Source: Patulibacter sp. (GTDB taxonomy: Bacteria; Actinomycetota; Thermoleophilia; Solirubrobacterales; Solirubrobacteraceae). Taken from it: a stretch of DNA of 34,663 nt. Under the pieces are notes generated by a model. The model was not told where the DNA came from and made no database searches. It was given only the letters and a program-made list of their open reading frames with translations. Below, piece after piece: positions 24,364 to 31,967 of this stretch (positions are counted from its first letter, which is position 1; every line of letters starts with the position of its first letter). The stretch covers positions 1-34,663 of the forward strand of contig NZ_JAURWA010000062.1 in the NCBI RefSeq assembly GCF_030655195.1, in the 5' to 3' direction. Made by a program: the position numbers and the translations under genes.

Positions 24364-25458
24364 TCAGCCGAAGGCGCGCTCCAGCGCCTGCACGACCCGC
24401 TCCCCCGCGCGCCCGTCCCCGAAGACCTCGGGGCGCCCGGCGGGGAGCGGCACGGCGAGGGCCTGGACGGCGGCCTCCGCGTTGAGGTCGACCAGCGTGT
24501 TCCACCCGGTCTGGACCGTCTCGCCCCACTCCGTCGTGTCGCGCAGCGTGACGCAGCGGACGCCGGCGAGGTACGCCTCCTTCTGCACGCCGCCCGAGTC
24601 CGTCAGCACCGCCTCGGCGCCGACGAGCAGCGTCGCGAAGTCCAGGGGGCCCGCCGAGTCGACGATGCGGACGCCCGGGGCGCCGCGCAGGCGATCGTCC
24701 TCGCCGTGCTCCCGCAGTCGCGCGGCGGTCCGGGGGTGCAGCGGGAGGACGAGCGGCCGCTCGGGGCTCGCGGCGGCGACGAGCACGTCGACGAGCAGGG
24801 CCAGCCGGTCGGCCGTGTCGACATTGCCCGCGCGGTGCGTCGTGGCCAGCAGGTAGCCGCCGGGCGTCAGGTCGCGCTCGGCCAGCCACTCCCCCGCGCG
24901 CTCCCGGGCCCGCGGATGCACGGCCAGGGTCACGTCGGTCATCACGTCGCCGACGTCGACGGCCAGGTCCGCCAGGCCCTCGCGCTCCAGGTTGCGGGTG
25001 GCCGTCGGGGTCGGGACGAGCAGCAGCTGCGACAGGTGGTCGGTGACGACGCGGTTGCGCTCCTCGGGCATCCGGCGGTCGAACGAGCGCATCCCCGCCT
25101 CGACGTGCGCGATCGGGATCCCCAGGTCGGCGGCGACGAGGGCGCCGGCGAGCGTCGTGTTCGTGTCCCCGTAGACGAGGAGCGCGTCGACCGGGCCCTG
25201 CTCGCGCGCGGCGACGACCAGGCCCTCGAGCTCCGCGATCATCCGGGCCGTCTGCGCCAGGTTGCTGCCGCCGCCGAGCCGCAGCTCGTGGTCGGGGGCC
25301 GGCAGGTCGAGCTCGCGGAAGAAGACGGCCGACAGCGCGTCGTCGTGGTGCTGGCCCGTGTGGATCAGCACCTCGTCGTGCCGCGCCCGCAGCGGACGGG
25401 AGACCGCGGCGGCCTTGACGAACTGCGGCCGGTTGCCGACGACGGTGACGATGCGCAT
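24364..25458 (-). CDS. wecB: UDP-N-acetylglucosamine 2-epimerase (non-hydrolysing)
   Basis: 364 aa, family length. Interconverts UDP-GlcNAc and UDP-ManNAc for cell-envelope polymers. Motifs: VVGNRPQFVKAAAV at the N-terminus (usual GTRPE-type loop), IHTGQHHDD, YGDTNTTLAGALVA near residue 95, HVEAGMRSFDRRMPEERNRVVTD with the catalytic Glu pair near 117 and 131, and TTHRAGNVD near 208. LTDSGGVQKEAYLAGVRCVTLRDTTEWGET forms the nucleotide-binding C-terminal motif. It begins 24 nt after the pfkA stop on the same strand. CAGGAT 7 nt before ATG is a weaker version of the leaderless signature. mnaA is an equivalent name. Confidence 0.94.
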   Translation of the reverse strand: MRIVTVVGNRPQFVKAAAVSRPLRARHDEVLIHTGQHHDDALSAVFFRELDLPAPDHELRLGGGSNLAQTARMIAELEGLVVAAREQGPVDALLVYGDTNTTLAGALVAADLGIPIAHVEAGMRSFDRRMPEERNRVVTDHLSQLLLVPTPTATRNLEREGLADLAVDVGDVMTDVTLAVHPRARERAGEWLAERDLTPGGYLLATTHRAGNVDTADRLALLVDVLVAAASPERPLVLPLHPRTAARLREHGEDDRLRGAPGVRIVDSAGPLDFATLLVGAEAVLTDSGGVQKEAYLAGVRCVTLRDTTEWGETVQTGWNTLVDLNAEAAVQALAVPLPAGRPEVFGDGRAGERVVQALERAFG

Positions 25459-25482
25459 CGCCCGGATCCTGACACGGTCGTC

Positions 25483-26517
25483 TTAGAAGAAGACCTCCGC
25501 CAGCTCCAGCAGCCGCAGGTCGACGCCCTTGACGCCGACCACGTCGGCCAGCGGGATCGGCTCGATCTCGGCGCCGCGCAGCGCGACCATCGTGCCGAAG
25601 GCGCCCGCCAGGACGGTCTCGGCGGCGGCCACGCCGTAGCGGGTGGCGAGCACGCGGTCGGTGGCCGTCGGGGTCCCGCCGCGCTGGATGTGCCCGAGGA
25701 CGACGACCCGGGTCTCGTAGCCCGTGGCGGCCTCGAGCTCGGCGGCGAGCGCGCCGCCGATGCCGCCGAGCCGCTCGTAGCCGTACTCGTCGGTCTCCGC
25801 GTTGGCGACGATCTTCGTGCTGCGTCCGTCCTCGAAGGCCAGCCGGGCGCCCTCGGAGACGACGATGATCGAGAAGTCCTTCCCGCGGTCGTGCCGCTGG
25901 CGGATCGTCGCGGCGATCCGCTCGACCGGCACGTCGACCTCGGGCACCAGGACCCCGTCCGCGCCCCCGGCGATCCCGGCGGTCACGGCGATCCACCCGG
26001 CGTTGCGGCCCATGACCTCGACGACCATCACCCGGTCGTGCGACTGCGCGGTCGAGTGCAGCCGGTCGATCGCCTCGGTCGCGACGTGCACCGCGGTGTC
26101 GAACCCGAACGTGCGGTCGGTGCCGACGATGTCGTTGTCGATCGTCTTGGGCACCCCCACGACCGGCAGACCGAGCTCGTCGTGCAGCTGTCGGGTGATC
26201 TCCATCGTGTGCTCCCCGCCGATCGCGATCACCGCGTCGACGTCGCCGCGACCCAGCGCCTCGCGGACCAGCCGCGGCCCGTCGTCGTGGCGGAAGGGGT
26301 CGTAGCTCGAGGTCGAGAGGATCGTGCCGCCCAGCGGCAGCAGCCCCGACAGCGCCTCGTGGTCCAGGGGGCGGTGGTCCCGGTGGGCGAGGCCCCGGTA
26401 GCCGCGCAGCAGGCCGACCGGCTCGTGCCCCTCCCGCAGGAGCTTGCGCCCGGCCGCGCGGATGACGGCGTTGAGTCCGGGACAGTCGCCGCCGGCGGTG
26501 AGGATCCCGATGCGCAT
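25483..26517 (-). CDS. pfkA: 6-phosphofructokinase, unusual active site
   Basis: 344 aa. PfkA-family signatures: AGGDCPGLNAVIR (8-20), VPKTIDNDI (122-130) with catalytic Asp127, EVMGRNAGW (167-174), VVSEGA and LGHIQRGGTPTATDR. Lys124 is the residue typical of the actinobacterial/PPi-related subgroup. Two positions deviate. The phosphoryl-donor motif GGDGS (ATP) or GGEDT (PPi) reads GGEHT, with His103 aligned to E. coli Gly104. The GGTFLGSAR segment reads GGTILSTSS, so the position of E. coli Arg72 is Ser71. Donor type and activity are therefore open. Start is supported by TAGGGT 6 nt upstream. wecB follows closely, suggesting partial co-transcription. Confidence 0.9.
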   Translation of the reverse strand: MRIGILTAGGDCPGLNAVIRAAGRKLLREGHEPVGLLRGYRGLAHRDHRPLDHEALSGLLPLGGTILSTSSYDPFRHDDGPRLVREALGRGDVDAVIAIGGEHTMEITRQLHDELGLPVVGVPKTIDNDIVGTDRTFGFDTAVHVATEAIDRLHSTAQSHDRVMVVEVMGRNAGWIAVTAGIAGGADGVLVPEVDVPVERIAATIRQRHDRGKDFSIIVVSEGARLAFEDGRSTKIVANAETDEYGYERLGGIGGALAAELEAATGYETRVVVLGHIQRGGTPTATDRVLATRYGVAAAETVLAGAFGTMVALRGAEIEPIPLADVVGVKGVDLRLLELAEVFF

Positions 26518-26523
26518 GCGCCG

Positions 26524-26529
26524 ACCCTA
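26524..26529 (-). promoter_or_regulatory. -10-like hexamer for leaderless pfkA
   Basis: On the minus strand TAGGGT is followed by CGGCGC and the ATG at 26517 (6-nt spacing). Confidence 0.5.
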
Positions 26530-26674
26530 CGGCCGGCGCGAGGTCCCCGGGCAGGCCGGACGTCGCACGCACCCGCCGTTCGGGTCGCCCCGGTGGACGG
26601 TCCGCCCCGCCGGTCCCAGCCGGGATCCGCGGACGGTCGGCGTCGGGACCACCCGGAGTTCGGTCGACACGGGC

Positions 26675-27319
26675 TCAGACGGGCGCGCCGCGGTTGATCG
26701 GCGCGTCGTCGGCCTGGACGCGCACCCAGTCGTCGATCTTGCCGTCCTCCACGTGGAGGGCGACGGCGACCGGGGCGCCCGCCCCGTCGCACGGCGCCTC
26801 GCCGGCCTTGTCCGTGAGCTTCAGGGTCAGGACGACGTAGCCGCCCTCCGCCCCGCCGACGCTGACGGGCGTCGCGCCGCACGGCAGGCTCCCGGCGACC
26901 GCGACGCGGGCGGCGCGGTTCTTCACGAGCAGCACGTCGAAGTTCGAGAAGCGCGCGCCGTCGGCCATCAGGCCCGCGGCCTTCTCGTCCTGGCCCCGCC
27001 GGACGAGGTCGAACCACTGCTCGGCGACCTTCCGGTCCCCGGCGTCCGCCGGGTCCGTGGCGGTCTGCGGAACCTCGCGCAGCGGCGGCAGGTCCGGGAA
27101 CGCCCGGCGCTCGGCGCGGAGCTCGTCGGCGCTCGGGGCGGGGATCGTCGTCGACGGCGCGGTGGTCGACGGGGCCTGCTGCGTCGTGGTCGGCGTGGTC
27201 GTCGTCGCCGAGGCGGAGGGCGACGGATCGTCGCCGCCGCAGCCGGCCAGGACGGCGCCGGCGCCCAGGAGCGCAACGAGCGTGCCGGTGCGGAGGCGGA
27301 GGGGGCGCGCGCGGACCAT
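26675..27319 (-). CDS. Predicted lipoprotein of unknown function
   Basis: 214 aa. A basic start (VRARPLRLRTG), hydrophobic stretch and lipobox LAGC with Cys27 indicate export and lipid attachment to the outer face of the membrane. Residues 30-65 are a Thr/Ser/Pro linker (TTTTPTTTQQAPSTTAPSTT). Residues 85-210 are a small alpha/beta domain (RKVAEQWFDLVRRGQDEKAAGLMA, then beta strands VVLTLKLTD, VAVALHVEDGKIDDWVRV) with two Cys (PCG, PCDG) that may pair. The fold resembles a SnoaL/NTF2-like or DUF4440-like small domain, but that is a guess. Start is supported by TAGGTT 7 nt upstream. Between it and pfkA is 157 bp with nothing recognisable. Confidence 0.82.
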   Translation of the reverse strand: MVRARPLRLRTGTLVALLGAGAVLAGCGGDDPSPSASATTTTPTTTQQAPSTTAPSTTIPAPSADELRAERRAFPDLPPLREVPQTATDPADAGDRKVAEQWFDLVRRGQDEKAAGLMADGARFSNFDVLLVKNRAARVAVAGSLPCGATPVSVGGAEGGYVVLTLKLTDKAGEAPCDGAGAPVAVALHVEDGKIDDWVRVQADDAPINRGAPV

Positions 27320-27326
27320 GTCCCAG

Positions 27327-27332
27327 AACCTA
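27327..27332 (-). promoter_or_regulatory. -10-like hexamer for the leaderless lipoprotein gene
   Basis: TAGGTT on the minus strand, 7 nt before ATG 27319, with no ribosome site between. Confidence 0.5.
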
Positions 27333-27402
27333 CGCCCGCCCCGGCCGCGCGGATGCCGCCGTCGAGGCGGTCGCGCCGGGCGGAGGGCCCGGGCCCCCCG
27401 CG

Positions 27403-28029
27403 CTACAGCCCGAGGTCGCGGACCCCGAGCTCGTCGAAGCCGACGTGGTGGGCGAGCTCGTGGCGGACCGTGATGGTCACCTGCTCGCGCAGCAGGTCGG
27501 CGTCGTGGCCGAAGTCCCGGCGCAGGGTGTCGCGGAAGATCATGATGCGGTCGGAGTGCTCGTCCCGGGTGGCGCCGTCGCCCATGTACAGCCCGTAGGC
27601 GCCGTGCCGGCGACCGTCGTCGGAGATGACCACGGCGACGTTCGTGTCCAGGACGCCGATCAGCAGGTCCGGCAGGTCGTCGAGCGCGTCCCGGACGAGC
27701 TCGGCGAAGTCGGTGTCGTCGTAGGGGTCCTTCGCCATGAACTCGCCCTCGTCGGGCTCGACGGCCAGACCCTGCTCCGCGAGGTACTCCGTCCGGGCGA
27801 CCACGCGCTCGAACTCCTCGTCCGTCTCGGGCTCGCGGTAGTCCGACAGGCGCCCGACGATGAGCGCCAGGACGCCGACGATCACGCCGATCACCGTGCC
27901 GACGACGCCGATCTTCTGGACCGCCGCGACGAGGGGCTCGCTCGTCCAGCCGCCCATCAGCAGATAGGTCAGCGTCGACGCCAGGCAGACGCCCACCGCG
28001 GCGACGACGAGAGGCGTGCGAACGGTCAT
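27403..28029 (-). CDS. Membrane-anchored minimal zincin metallopeptidase (DUF1025-like)
   Basis: 208 aa. Two N-terminal membrane helices (about 5-27 and 39-60) precede a cytoplasmic-type zincin domain. FAELVRDALDDLPDLL near residue 108 matches the conserved opening of the DUF1025/PF06262 metallopeptidase family, and the HExxH motif is HELAHH at 190-195 near the extreme C-terminus, followed by GFDE. Family members are usually soluble proteins of about 110-130 residues, so the membrane anchor is an addition. The physiological substrate is unknown. Start is supported by TACAGT 6 nt upstream. The protein ends only 13 residues after the last zinc-motif His. Confidence 0.85.
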   Translation of the reverse strand: MTVRTPLVVAAVGVCLASTLTYLLMGGWTSEPLVAAVQKIGVVGTVIGVIVGVLALIVGRLSDYREPETDEEFERVVARTEYLAEQGLAVEPDEGEFMAKDPYDDTDFAELVRDALDDLPDLLIGVLDTNVAVVISDDGRRHGAYGLYMGDGATRDEHSDRIMIFRDTLRRDFGHDADLLREQVTITVRHELAHHVGFDELGVRDLGL

Positions 28030-28035
28030 CAGGCC

Positions 28036-28041
28036 ACTGTA
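28036..28041 (-). promoter_or_regulatory. -10-like hexamer for the leaderless zincin gene
   Basis: TACAGT on the minus strand, then GGCCTG and the ATG at 28029 (6-nt spacing). Confidence 0.5.
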
Positions 28042-28110
28042 CGCGAGGGCCGGTCCGGCAGGGCCGGGACGGGGATCGCGGCCCCGACGCCCGTCGAAGG
28101 GCCCCGGCGG

Positions 28111-28128
28111 CCGGCCCGCGCGGGCCGG
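28111..28128 (-). terminator. Perfect palindrome downstream of the acyl-CoA dehydrogenase gene
   Basis: CCGGCCCGC followed directly by GCGGGCCGG, a perfect 18-bp palindrome, lies 46 nt past the stop codon on the minus strand. It is a plausible GC-only terminator or simply a by-product of base composition. Confidence 0.35.
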
Positions 28129-28174
28129 GACACGACGTCCACGTCCGTGGTCCCCGCGGCCCGGCCGTCGCCGC

Positions 28175-29332
28175 TCAACCGACCATCGAGCGCGCGATGA
28201 CGACGCGCTGGATCTCGTTCGCGCCCTCGTAGATCTGGGTGATCTTCGCGTCGCGCATGAAGCGCTCCATCGGGTAGTCCTTGACGAAGCCGTAGCCGCC
28301 GAGGATCTGGAGCATGTCGACGGTCACCGCCATCGCCGTCTCGGACGCGAAGAGCTTCGCCATCGAGCTCCACTTCCCGAAGCCCTCGCCCTGGCCGGTG
28401 CGGTCGGCCATGGCGCAGGCCTTGTAGAGCAGCTCGCGGGCCGCGGCGGTGCGCGTCTCGGCGTCGGCGAGCTTCCACTGCAGGCCCTGGAACGACGAGA
28501 TCGGCTTGCCGAACGCGATGCGCTCCTTCGAGTACGCCGCGGCGTAGTCGATCGACGCCTGGGCGATGCCGACGGCCTGCGCGGCGGCGCCGAGACGCGT
28601 GCGCTCGAGCGTGCCCAGCGCGACGGACATGCCGCGGCCGACCTCGCCGACGACGTTCTCGTGCGGCACCCGGACGTCCTCGAAGACCGGCGACCCGGTG
28701 GGCGAGCTGCGGATGCCCATCTTGTGCTCGAGCGGCCCGTAGGAGAATCCCTCGCGCTCCTTCTCGACGACGAACGCGGTGATCCGCCCGGTCTCGTCGT
28801 CGGTCTTGGCGAAGACGACGTAGAAGTCGGCCACCGACGTGTTCGTGATCCAGTTCTTGGAGCCGTTGATGACCCACTCGTCGCCGTCGCGGACCGCGCG
28901 GGTCTTCATCGACGCGGGGTCGGAGCCGGCCTCGGGCTCCGACAGCGCGAACGCCGCGATGTTCTCGCCGGTGGCGACCTTCGGCAGGAACCGCTGCTTC
29001 AGCTCGTCCGAGCCGAACAGGCGGATCGGCAGCGACCCGAGCTCCTGGACCATGAGGATGAGGGCGGCGGAGGCGTCGACCTTGGCGATCTCCTCCACCG
29101 CCATCTGCAGCATGAGCGTCCCCATGTGGGTGCCGCCGTACTCCTCGGGAACCGCCAGGCCGAGGATGTCCTGCTCGCCCAGCAGCGTCTTGACGTCCCA
29201 GCCGTACTCGGCCTTCTCGTCCCGCTCGGCCGCCCCGGGAGCGATCTTGTCGCGGCTGATCTCACGGATCGCGTCGCGGAACTCGATGAGCTCCTCGGGG
29301 ATGTCGTAGAGCTCGGATCCGAGAACGGGCAT
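28175..29332 (-). CDS. Acyl-CoA dehydrogenase
   Basis: 385 aa, the standard flavoenzyme length. It introduces a trans-2 double bond into acyl-CoA in beta-oxidation or branched-chain amino-acid breakdown. Helical N-domain with GLAVPEEYGGTHMG; the FAD-binding AFALSEPEAGSDPASMKTRA near residue 136; WVINGSKNWITN; and the C-domain with SKERIAFGKPISSFQGLQWKLAD and MLQILGGYGFVKDYPMERFMRDAKI. The catalytic base is Glu369 in QIYEGANEIQR, the position used by short- and medium-chain and many butyryl-type enzymes. Start is supported by TAGGAT 6 nt upstream. It has no adjacent electron-transfer flavoprotein genes. Substrate chain length cannot be told from the sequence. Confidence 0.95.
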   Translation of the reverse strand: MPVLGSELYDIPEELIEFRDAIREISRDKIAPGAAERDEKAEYGWDVKTLLGEQDILGLAVPEEYGGTHMGTLMLQMAVEEIAKVDASAALILMVQELGSLPIRLFGSDELKQRFLPKVATGENIAAFALSEPEAGSDPASMKTRAVRDGDEWVINGSKNWITNTSVADFYVVFAKTDDETGRITAFVVEKEREGFSYGPLEHKMGIRSSPTGSPVFEDVRVPHENVVGEVGRGMSVALGTLERTRLGAAAQAVGIAQASIDYAAAYSKERIAFGKPISSFQGLQWKLADAETRTAAARELLYKACAMADRTGQGEGFGKWSSMAKLFASETAMAVTVDMLQILGGYGFVKDYPMERFMRDAKITQIYEGANEIQRVVIARSMVG

Positions 29333-29338
29333 GCACCG

Positions 29339-29344
29339 ATCCTA
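29339..29344 (-). promoter_or_regulatory. -10-like hexamer for the leaderless acyl-CoA dehydrogenase gene
   Basis: TAGGAT on the minus strand, then CGGTGC and the ATG at 29332 (6-nt spacing). Confidence 0.5.
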
Positions 29345-29444
29345 CGACCCGGGCGGTCCCGACCCGGTGTGGCGGGGCCTCACGGCGCCCTGCCGGGTCT
29401 GGGCCCGGGCCCCCGCGCCGCGGTGGGGGTCCGTGCCCCGCCGA

Positions 29445-29882
29445 TCAGGCCAGGCAGGCGGCGCAGACGCCCGAGACGACCACCGACGCGGACTCGACCG
29501 CATGGCCGGCGGACTCCGCGGCACGGCGCGCGGCGGCACGGCCGGCGCTGGTGTCGAGGTCGTAGAGCTGCCCGCAGCGCACGCACGTGAAGTGGTCGTG
29601 CGGGGTGGGGTCGGTGTCGTAGCGCGCGGCGCCGGGCACGGCGACGCGGCGGACGACGCCCAGCTCGGCGAAGAGCTCGAGGGTCGAGTAGACCGTCGGC
29701 AGGGCCAGCCCGGGCAGCGTGGCGGAGGCCTCGCGCAGCAGGGCCTCGGCGGTGAGGTGCCGGTGCTCCGCGGCGATCAGCCGGTGCAGCGCCAGCCGCT
29801 GCGGCGTGACGCGCAACCCGGCACCACGGAGACGCCCGACGAGGTCGGCGTCCACGTCGGTGGGGGTCGGGGCGGTGCTCAT
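29445..29882 (-). CDS. Fur/PerR-family transcription regulator
   Basis: 145 aa. The DNA-binding half has LRGAGLRVTPQRLALHRLIAAEHRHLTAEALLREA and ALPTVYSTLELFAELGVV. The metal half has ARYDTDPTPHDHFTCVRCGQLYDLD near residues 85-108, then a C-terminal CAAC, giving the two CxxC structural zinc pairs. The arrangement of Asp before HDHF and an acidic residue after the CxxC recalls PerR, which senses peroxide through His oxidation, but Fur or Zur roles remain possible. It differs clearly from the His-run Fur paralogue at 3.4 kb. Start is supported by TAGAAT 6 nt upstream. It is divergent from the rhodanese gene. Confidence 0.88.
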   Translation of the reverse strand: MSTAPTPTDVDADLVGRLRGAGLRVTPQRLALHRLIAAEHRHLTAEALLREASATLPGLALPTVYSTLELFAELGVVRRVAVPGAARYDTDPTPHDHFTCVRCGQLYDLDTSAGRAAARRAAESAGHAVESASVVVSGVCAACLA

Positions 29883-29888
29883 ACCGGC

Positions 29889-29894
29889 ATTCTA
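29889..29894 (-). promoter_or_regulatory. -10-like hexamer for the leaderless Fur/PerR-type gene
   Basis: TAGAAT on the minus strand, then GCCGGT and ATG 29882. It is the closest match to TATAAT among the leaderless starts here. Confidence 0.55.
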
Positions 29895-29962
29895 CGCGTG
29901 CCGCGCGACGCACGGGCCGTCCGTCCTGCGCCCGGCCGCCGGGCGCCGCCGGCCCGGCGCGG

Positions 29963-29968
29963 TACCGT
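29963..29968 (+). promoter_or_regulatory. -10-like hexamer for the leaderless rhodanese gene
   Basis: TACCGT, then 7 nt and ATG 29976. Confidence 0.45.
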
Positions 29969-29975
29969 GCCCGGG

Positions 29976-30332
29976 ATGCCCTCCCCCGTGTTCGACCAGC
30001 CCGGCCTCGAGGTCGACGTCGACCAGCTCGCGCCCGAGCTGGAGCGCGGATCCGTCGTCCTCGTCGACGTCCGCGAGCCCTACGAGTGGGACGCCGGCCG
30101 GATCGACGGCGCGGTCCACCTGCCCCTGTCCGAGCTCAGCGCCCGCGCCGGCGAGCTCGACCGCGACGCGACCCTCGTGGTCCAGTGCCGCATCGGCGGC
30201 CGCTCCGCCGTCGCGGCCCAGGCGCTGCGCCAGGCGGGCTACGACGCGTGGTCGCTGCGGGGCGGGATCCTCGCCTGGGACGCGTCCGGGAGGCCGCTCT
30301 CCCCGGACGGCGGCGTCGTGGCGGACCACTGA
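29976..30332 (+). CDS. Single-domain rhodanese-like sulfurtransferase
   Basis: 118 aa. Rhodanese fold: SVVLVDVREPYEWDAGRIDGAVHLPLSEL, then VVQCRIGGRSAVAAQALRQAGYDAWSLRGGILAWDASG. The active-site loop CRIGGRS carries the catalytic Cys that forms a persulfide. Such small cytosolic proteins transfer sulfane sulfur, for example in thiosulfate or sulfide handling. Start is supported by TACCGT 7 nt upstream. It overlaps the next frame through CTGA. It is divergent from the Fur/PerR-type gene, which could control it. Confidence 0.92.
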   Translation: MPSPVFDQPGLEVDVDQLAPELERGSVVLVDVREPYEWDAGRIDGAVHLPLSELSARAGELDRDATLVVQCRIGGRSAVAAQALRQAGYDAWSLRGGILAWDASGRPLSPDGGVVADH

Positions 30333-31144
30333 GCGCCGAGGCCGCCGCGCTCGCCGCCCGCGCGGCGCGGTACCCCTTCGCGCAGCCCGCCGCGTCCTAC
30401 GTCTTCACCCGCCGGGGGCCGCTCCCCCTCGTCGCCCCTCGGACGCCCTGGGGCCCCGGGACGCTCCTGCGCGACGGCGACCGCACCTGCACGTGGCGCG
30501 CACTGCAGGACGAGCTCGGTGTGGAGCCCGGCCCGCGGACCGCGGTGCTCGGCTACGGCTCCAACCCGTCCCCGGAGACCCTGGCGCGCAAGCTCCGCGA
30601 CCTCCCGGCGGGCCCGGTCGCCGTGCCGGTGCTCGAGCTGGCGGTGCACGACCTCGACGCGGTGTGGTCAGCCCACGTGCACGCCGGCTACGTCCCGGCG
30701 ACCGTCGCCCGCTCCCCCGGCACGGTCCTGCGGGCGTGGGTGCTCCTGCTGCGCCCGGACGAGCTCGACGTCGTCAACGCGAGCGAGAGCCTCGGACGCA
30801 ACTACGTGCTGGGTCGGCTCGGCGGGGTCCGCGCGTGCTTCGCGGACGGCTCGCGCTGCCCCGAGCTGCTGAGCTACGTCTCGATGCACGGCGCGCTGGC
30901 GCCGGACGGCGAGCCCCTGGCGGTCGGCCCGGTGCGCGCGGACGGCCGCACGCTCGACGCCCTCGACGAGCCGGCCGTCCTGGAGCGCGCCCGCCGACTG
31001 GCCGCACCGGACGCCGAGGCGGTCGCGTTCGCCGAGGGACTCGCGGGCGACCCCGCCACGGCCGCCGCCTGCACCGCGGCGCTCTCCCCGACGGCGGTCC
31101 CGTTCGACTGGCCGGGCTGGACGCCGCTGGTCCCCGGCCCCTGA
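30329..31144 (+). CDS. YGSN-motif protein, possibly gamma-glutamylcyclotransferase-like; start uncertain
   Basis: 271 aa if translation begins at the CTG overlapping the rhodanese stop (CTGA). No ATG and no earlier GTG in a sensible position is available; GTG 30521 would give about 207 aa but would remove a well-formed N-terminal stretch. Residues 70-90 contain AVLGYGSNPSPETLARKL, and VLRAWVLLLRPDELDVVNASE follows at about 130-150. GYGSN near the start of a compact beta-barrel domain is the hallmark of the AIG2/gamma-glutamylcyclotransferase fold, but I cannot confirm the catalytic Glu. The function is unassigned. Reading-frame codon usage is clearly coding. Confidence 0.7.
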   Translation: MSAEAAALAARAARYPFAQPAASYVFTRRGPLPLVAPRTPWGPGTLLRDGDRTCTWRALQDELGVEPGPRTAVLGYGSNPSPETLARKLRDLPAGPVAVPVLELAVHDLDAVWSAHVHAGYVPATVARSPGTVLRAWVLLLRPDELDVVNASESLGRNYVLGRLGGVRACFADGSRCPELLSYVSMHGALAPDGEPLAVGPVRADGRTLDALDEPAVLERARRLAAPDAEAVAFAEGLAGDPATAAACTAALSPTAVPFDWPGWTPLVPGP

Positions 31145-31171
31145 TCCCGGCGGGGTCGCGGCGTCGTGCGC

Positions 31172-31897
31172 TCAGCGCCGCCGGGCGGCGGGGCCCGAGC
31201 GCAGGTCGCAGGCGGCGCTGCAGATCCGGACGACCTCGTCCAGGTCGTCCGTGCACGTCACGAGGTCCTCGTCGCCCGGCGAGATCAGGCCCTCGGCCAG
31301 GACGCGCTCGCGGATCCAGTCCACCAGCCCGCCCCAGTACGCGGTCCCCACCAGGACGACGGGATAGCGACGGATCTTCTTCGTCTGCACGAGGCAGAGC
31401 ACCTCGAAGAGCTCGTCGAGCGTGCCGAACCCGCCGGGCATGGCCACGAACGCGTCGGAGTACCGGACGAACGAGACCTTCCGCGTGAAGAAGTAGTGGA
31501 ACGGCACGGGGAGGTCGACGTACGGGTTGGCGCCGGTCTCGAACGGCAGGTCGATGAGCAGGCCGATCGACCCGGACCCGCCCTCGTGCGCGCCCCGGTT
31601 GGCCGCCTCCATGATCCCGGGGCCGCCACCCGTCAGGACGCAGGCGCCGGCCTCCGTCGCCAGCCGTCGGGCGAGCGTGCGGGCCAGCTCGTACTCCGGG
31701 GTCCCCTCGCCGATCCGGGCGGAGCCGAAGATCGTGATGCCGCGGCGGACGTCGGCGAGCGTCCGGAAGGCCATCTCGAGCTCGGCGGCGATCCGGTCGA
31801 TGCGCTGCGGGTCGGTGAGCTCGGTCTCGACGGCGGCCCACTCGGCGCTGAGCAGCTCCTCGTCGGCGGACCCGGGACGGCGGACGGGATCGGTCAC
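31172..31897 (-). CDS. LOG-family protein (TIGR00730/lysine decarboxylase-like fold)
   Basis: 241 aa from GTG 31897. Rossmann-like fold with ITIFGSARIGEG, CVLTGGGPGIMEAANRGAHEGG and the signature PGGFGTLDELFEVL (PGGxGTxxE). LOG-family proteins cleave ribose 5-phosphate from nucleotides such as cytokinin riboside phosphates or AMP; bacterial members are nucleotide phosphoribohydrolases. The older name lysine decarboxylase is not supported. GTG 31897 is chosen because TAGAGT lies 7 nt upstream; a longer frame to 31927 exists. It is larger than the about 190-aa plant LOG type, having an N-terminal helical extension. Confidence 0.9.
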   Translation of the reverse strand: MTDPVRRPGSADEELLSAEWAAVETELTDPQRIDRIAAELEMAFRTLADVRRGITIFGSARIGEGTPEYELARTLARRLATEAGACVLTGGGPGIMEAANRGAHEGGSGSIGLLIDLPFETGANPYVDLPVPFHYFFTRKVSFVRYSDAFVAMPGGFGTLDELFEVLCLVQTKKIRRYPVVLVGTAYWGGLVDWIRERVLAEGLISPGDEDLVTCTDDLDEVVRICSAACDLRSGPAARRR

Positions 31898-31904
31898 CGG
31901 CTCG

Positions 31905-31910
31905 ACTCTA
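31905..31910 (-). promoter_or_regulatory. -10-like hexamer for a leaderless GTG start
   Basis: TAGAGT on the minus strand, 7 nt before GTG 31897. It is the only GTG start among the leaderless-type genes listed. Confidence 0.5.
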
Positions 31911-31967
31911 ACGCCCGCCCGGCCCACCCCGGACGGGTCCCCCGCGGGCGGCCTCCGCGGCCGTCGT

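Noticed and set aside
24706..26697. 663-codon open frame on the plus strand
   Set aside because: Antisense to wecB and pfkA, which have clear motifs.
27385..27396. GGGCCCGGGCCC palindrome after the zincin gene
   Set aside because: A simple GC run expected at this base composition; too short a stem to call.
31898..31927. Longer start of the LOG-family gene at 31927
   Set aside because: TAGAGT exactly 7 nt before GTG 31897 and the protein family length favour the shorter form.
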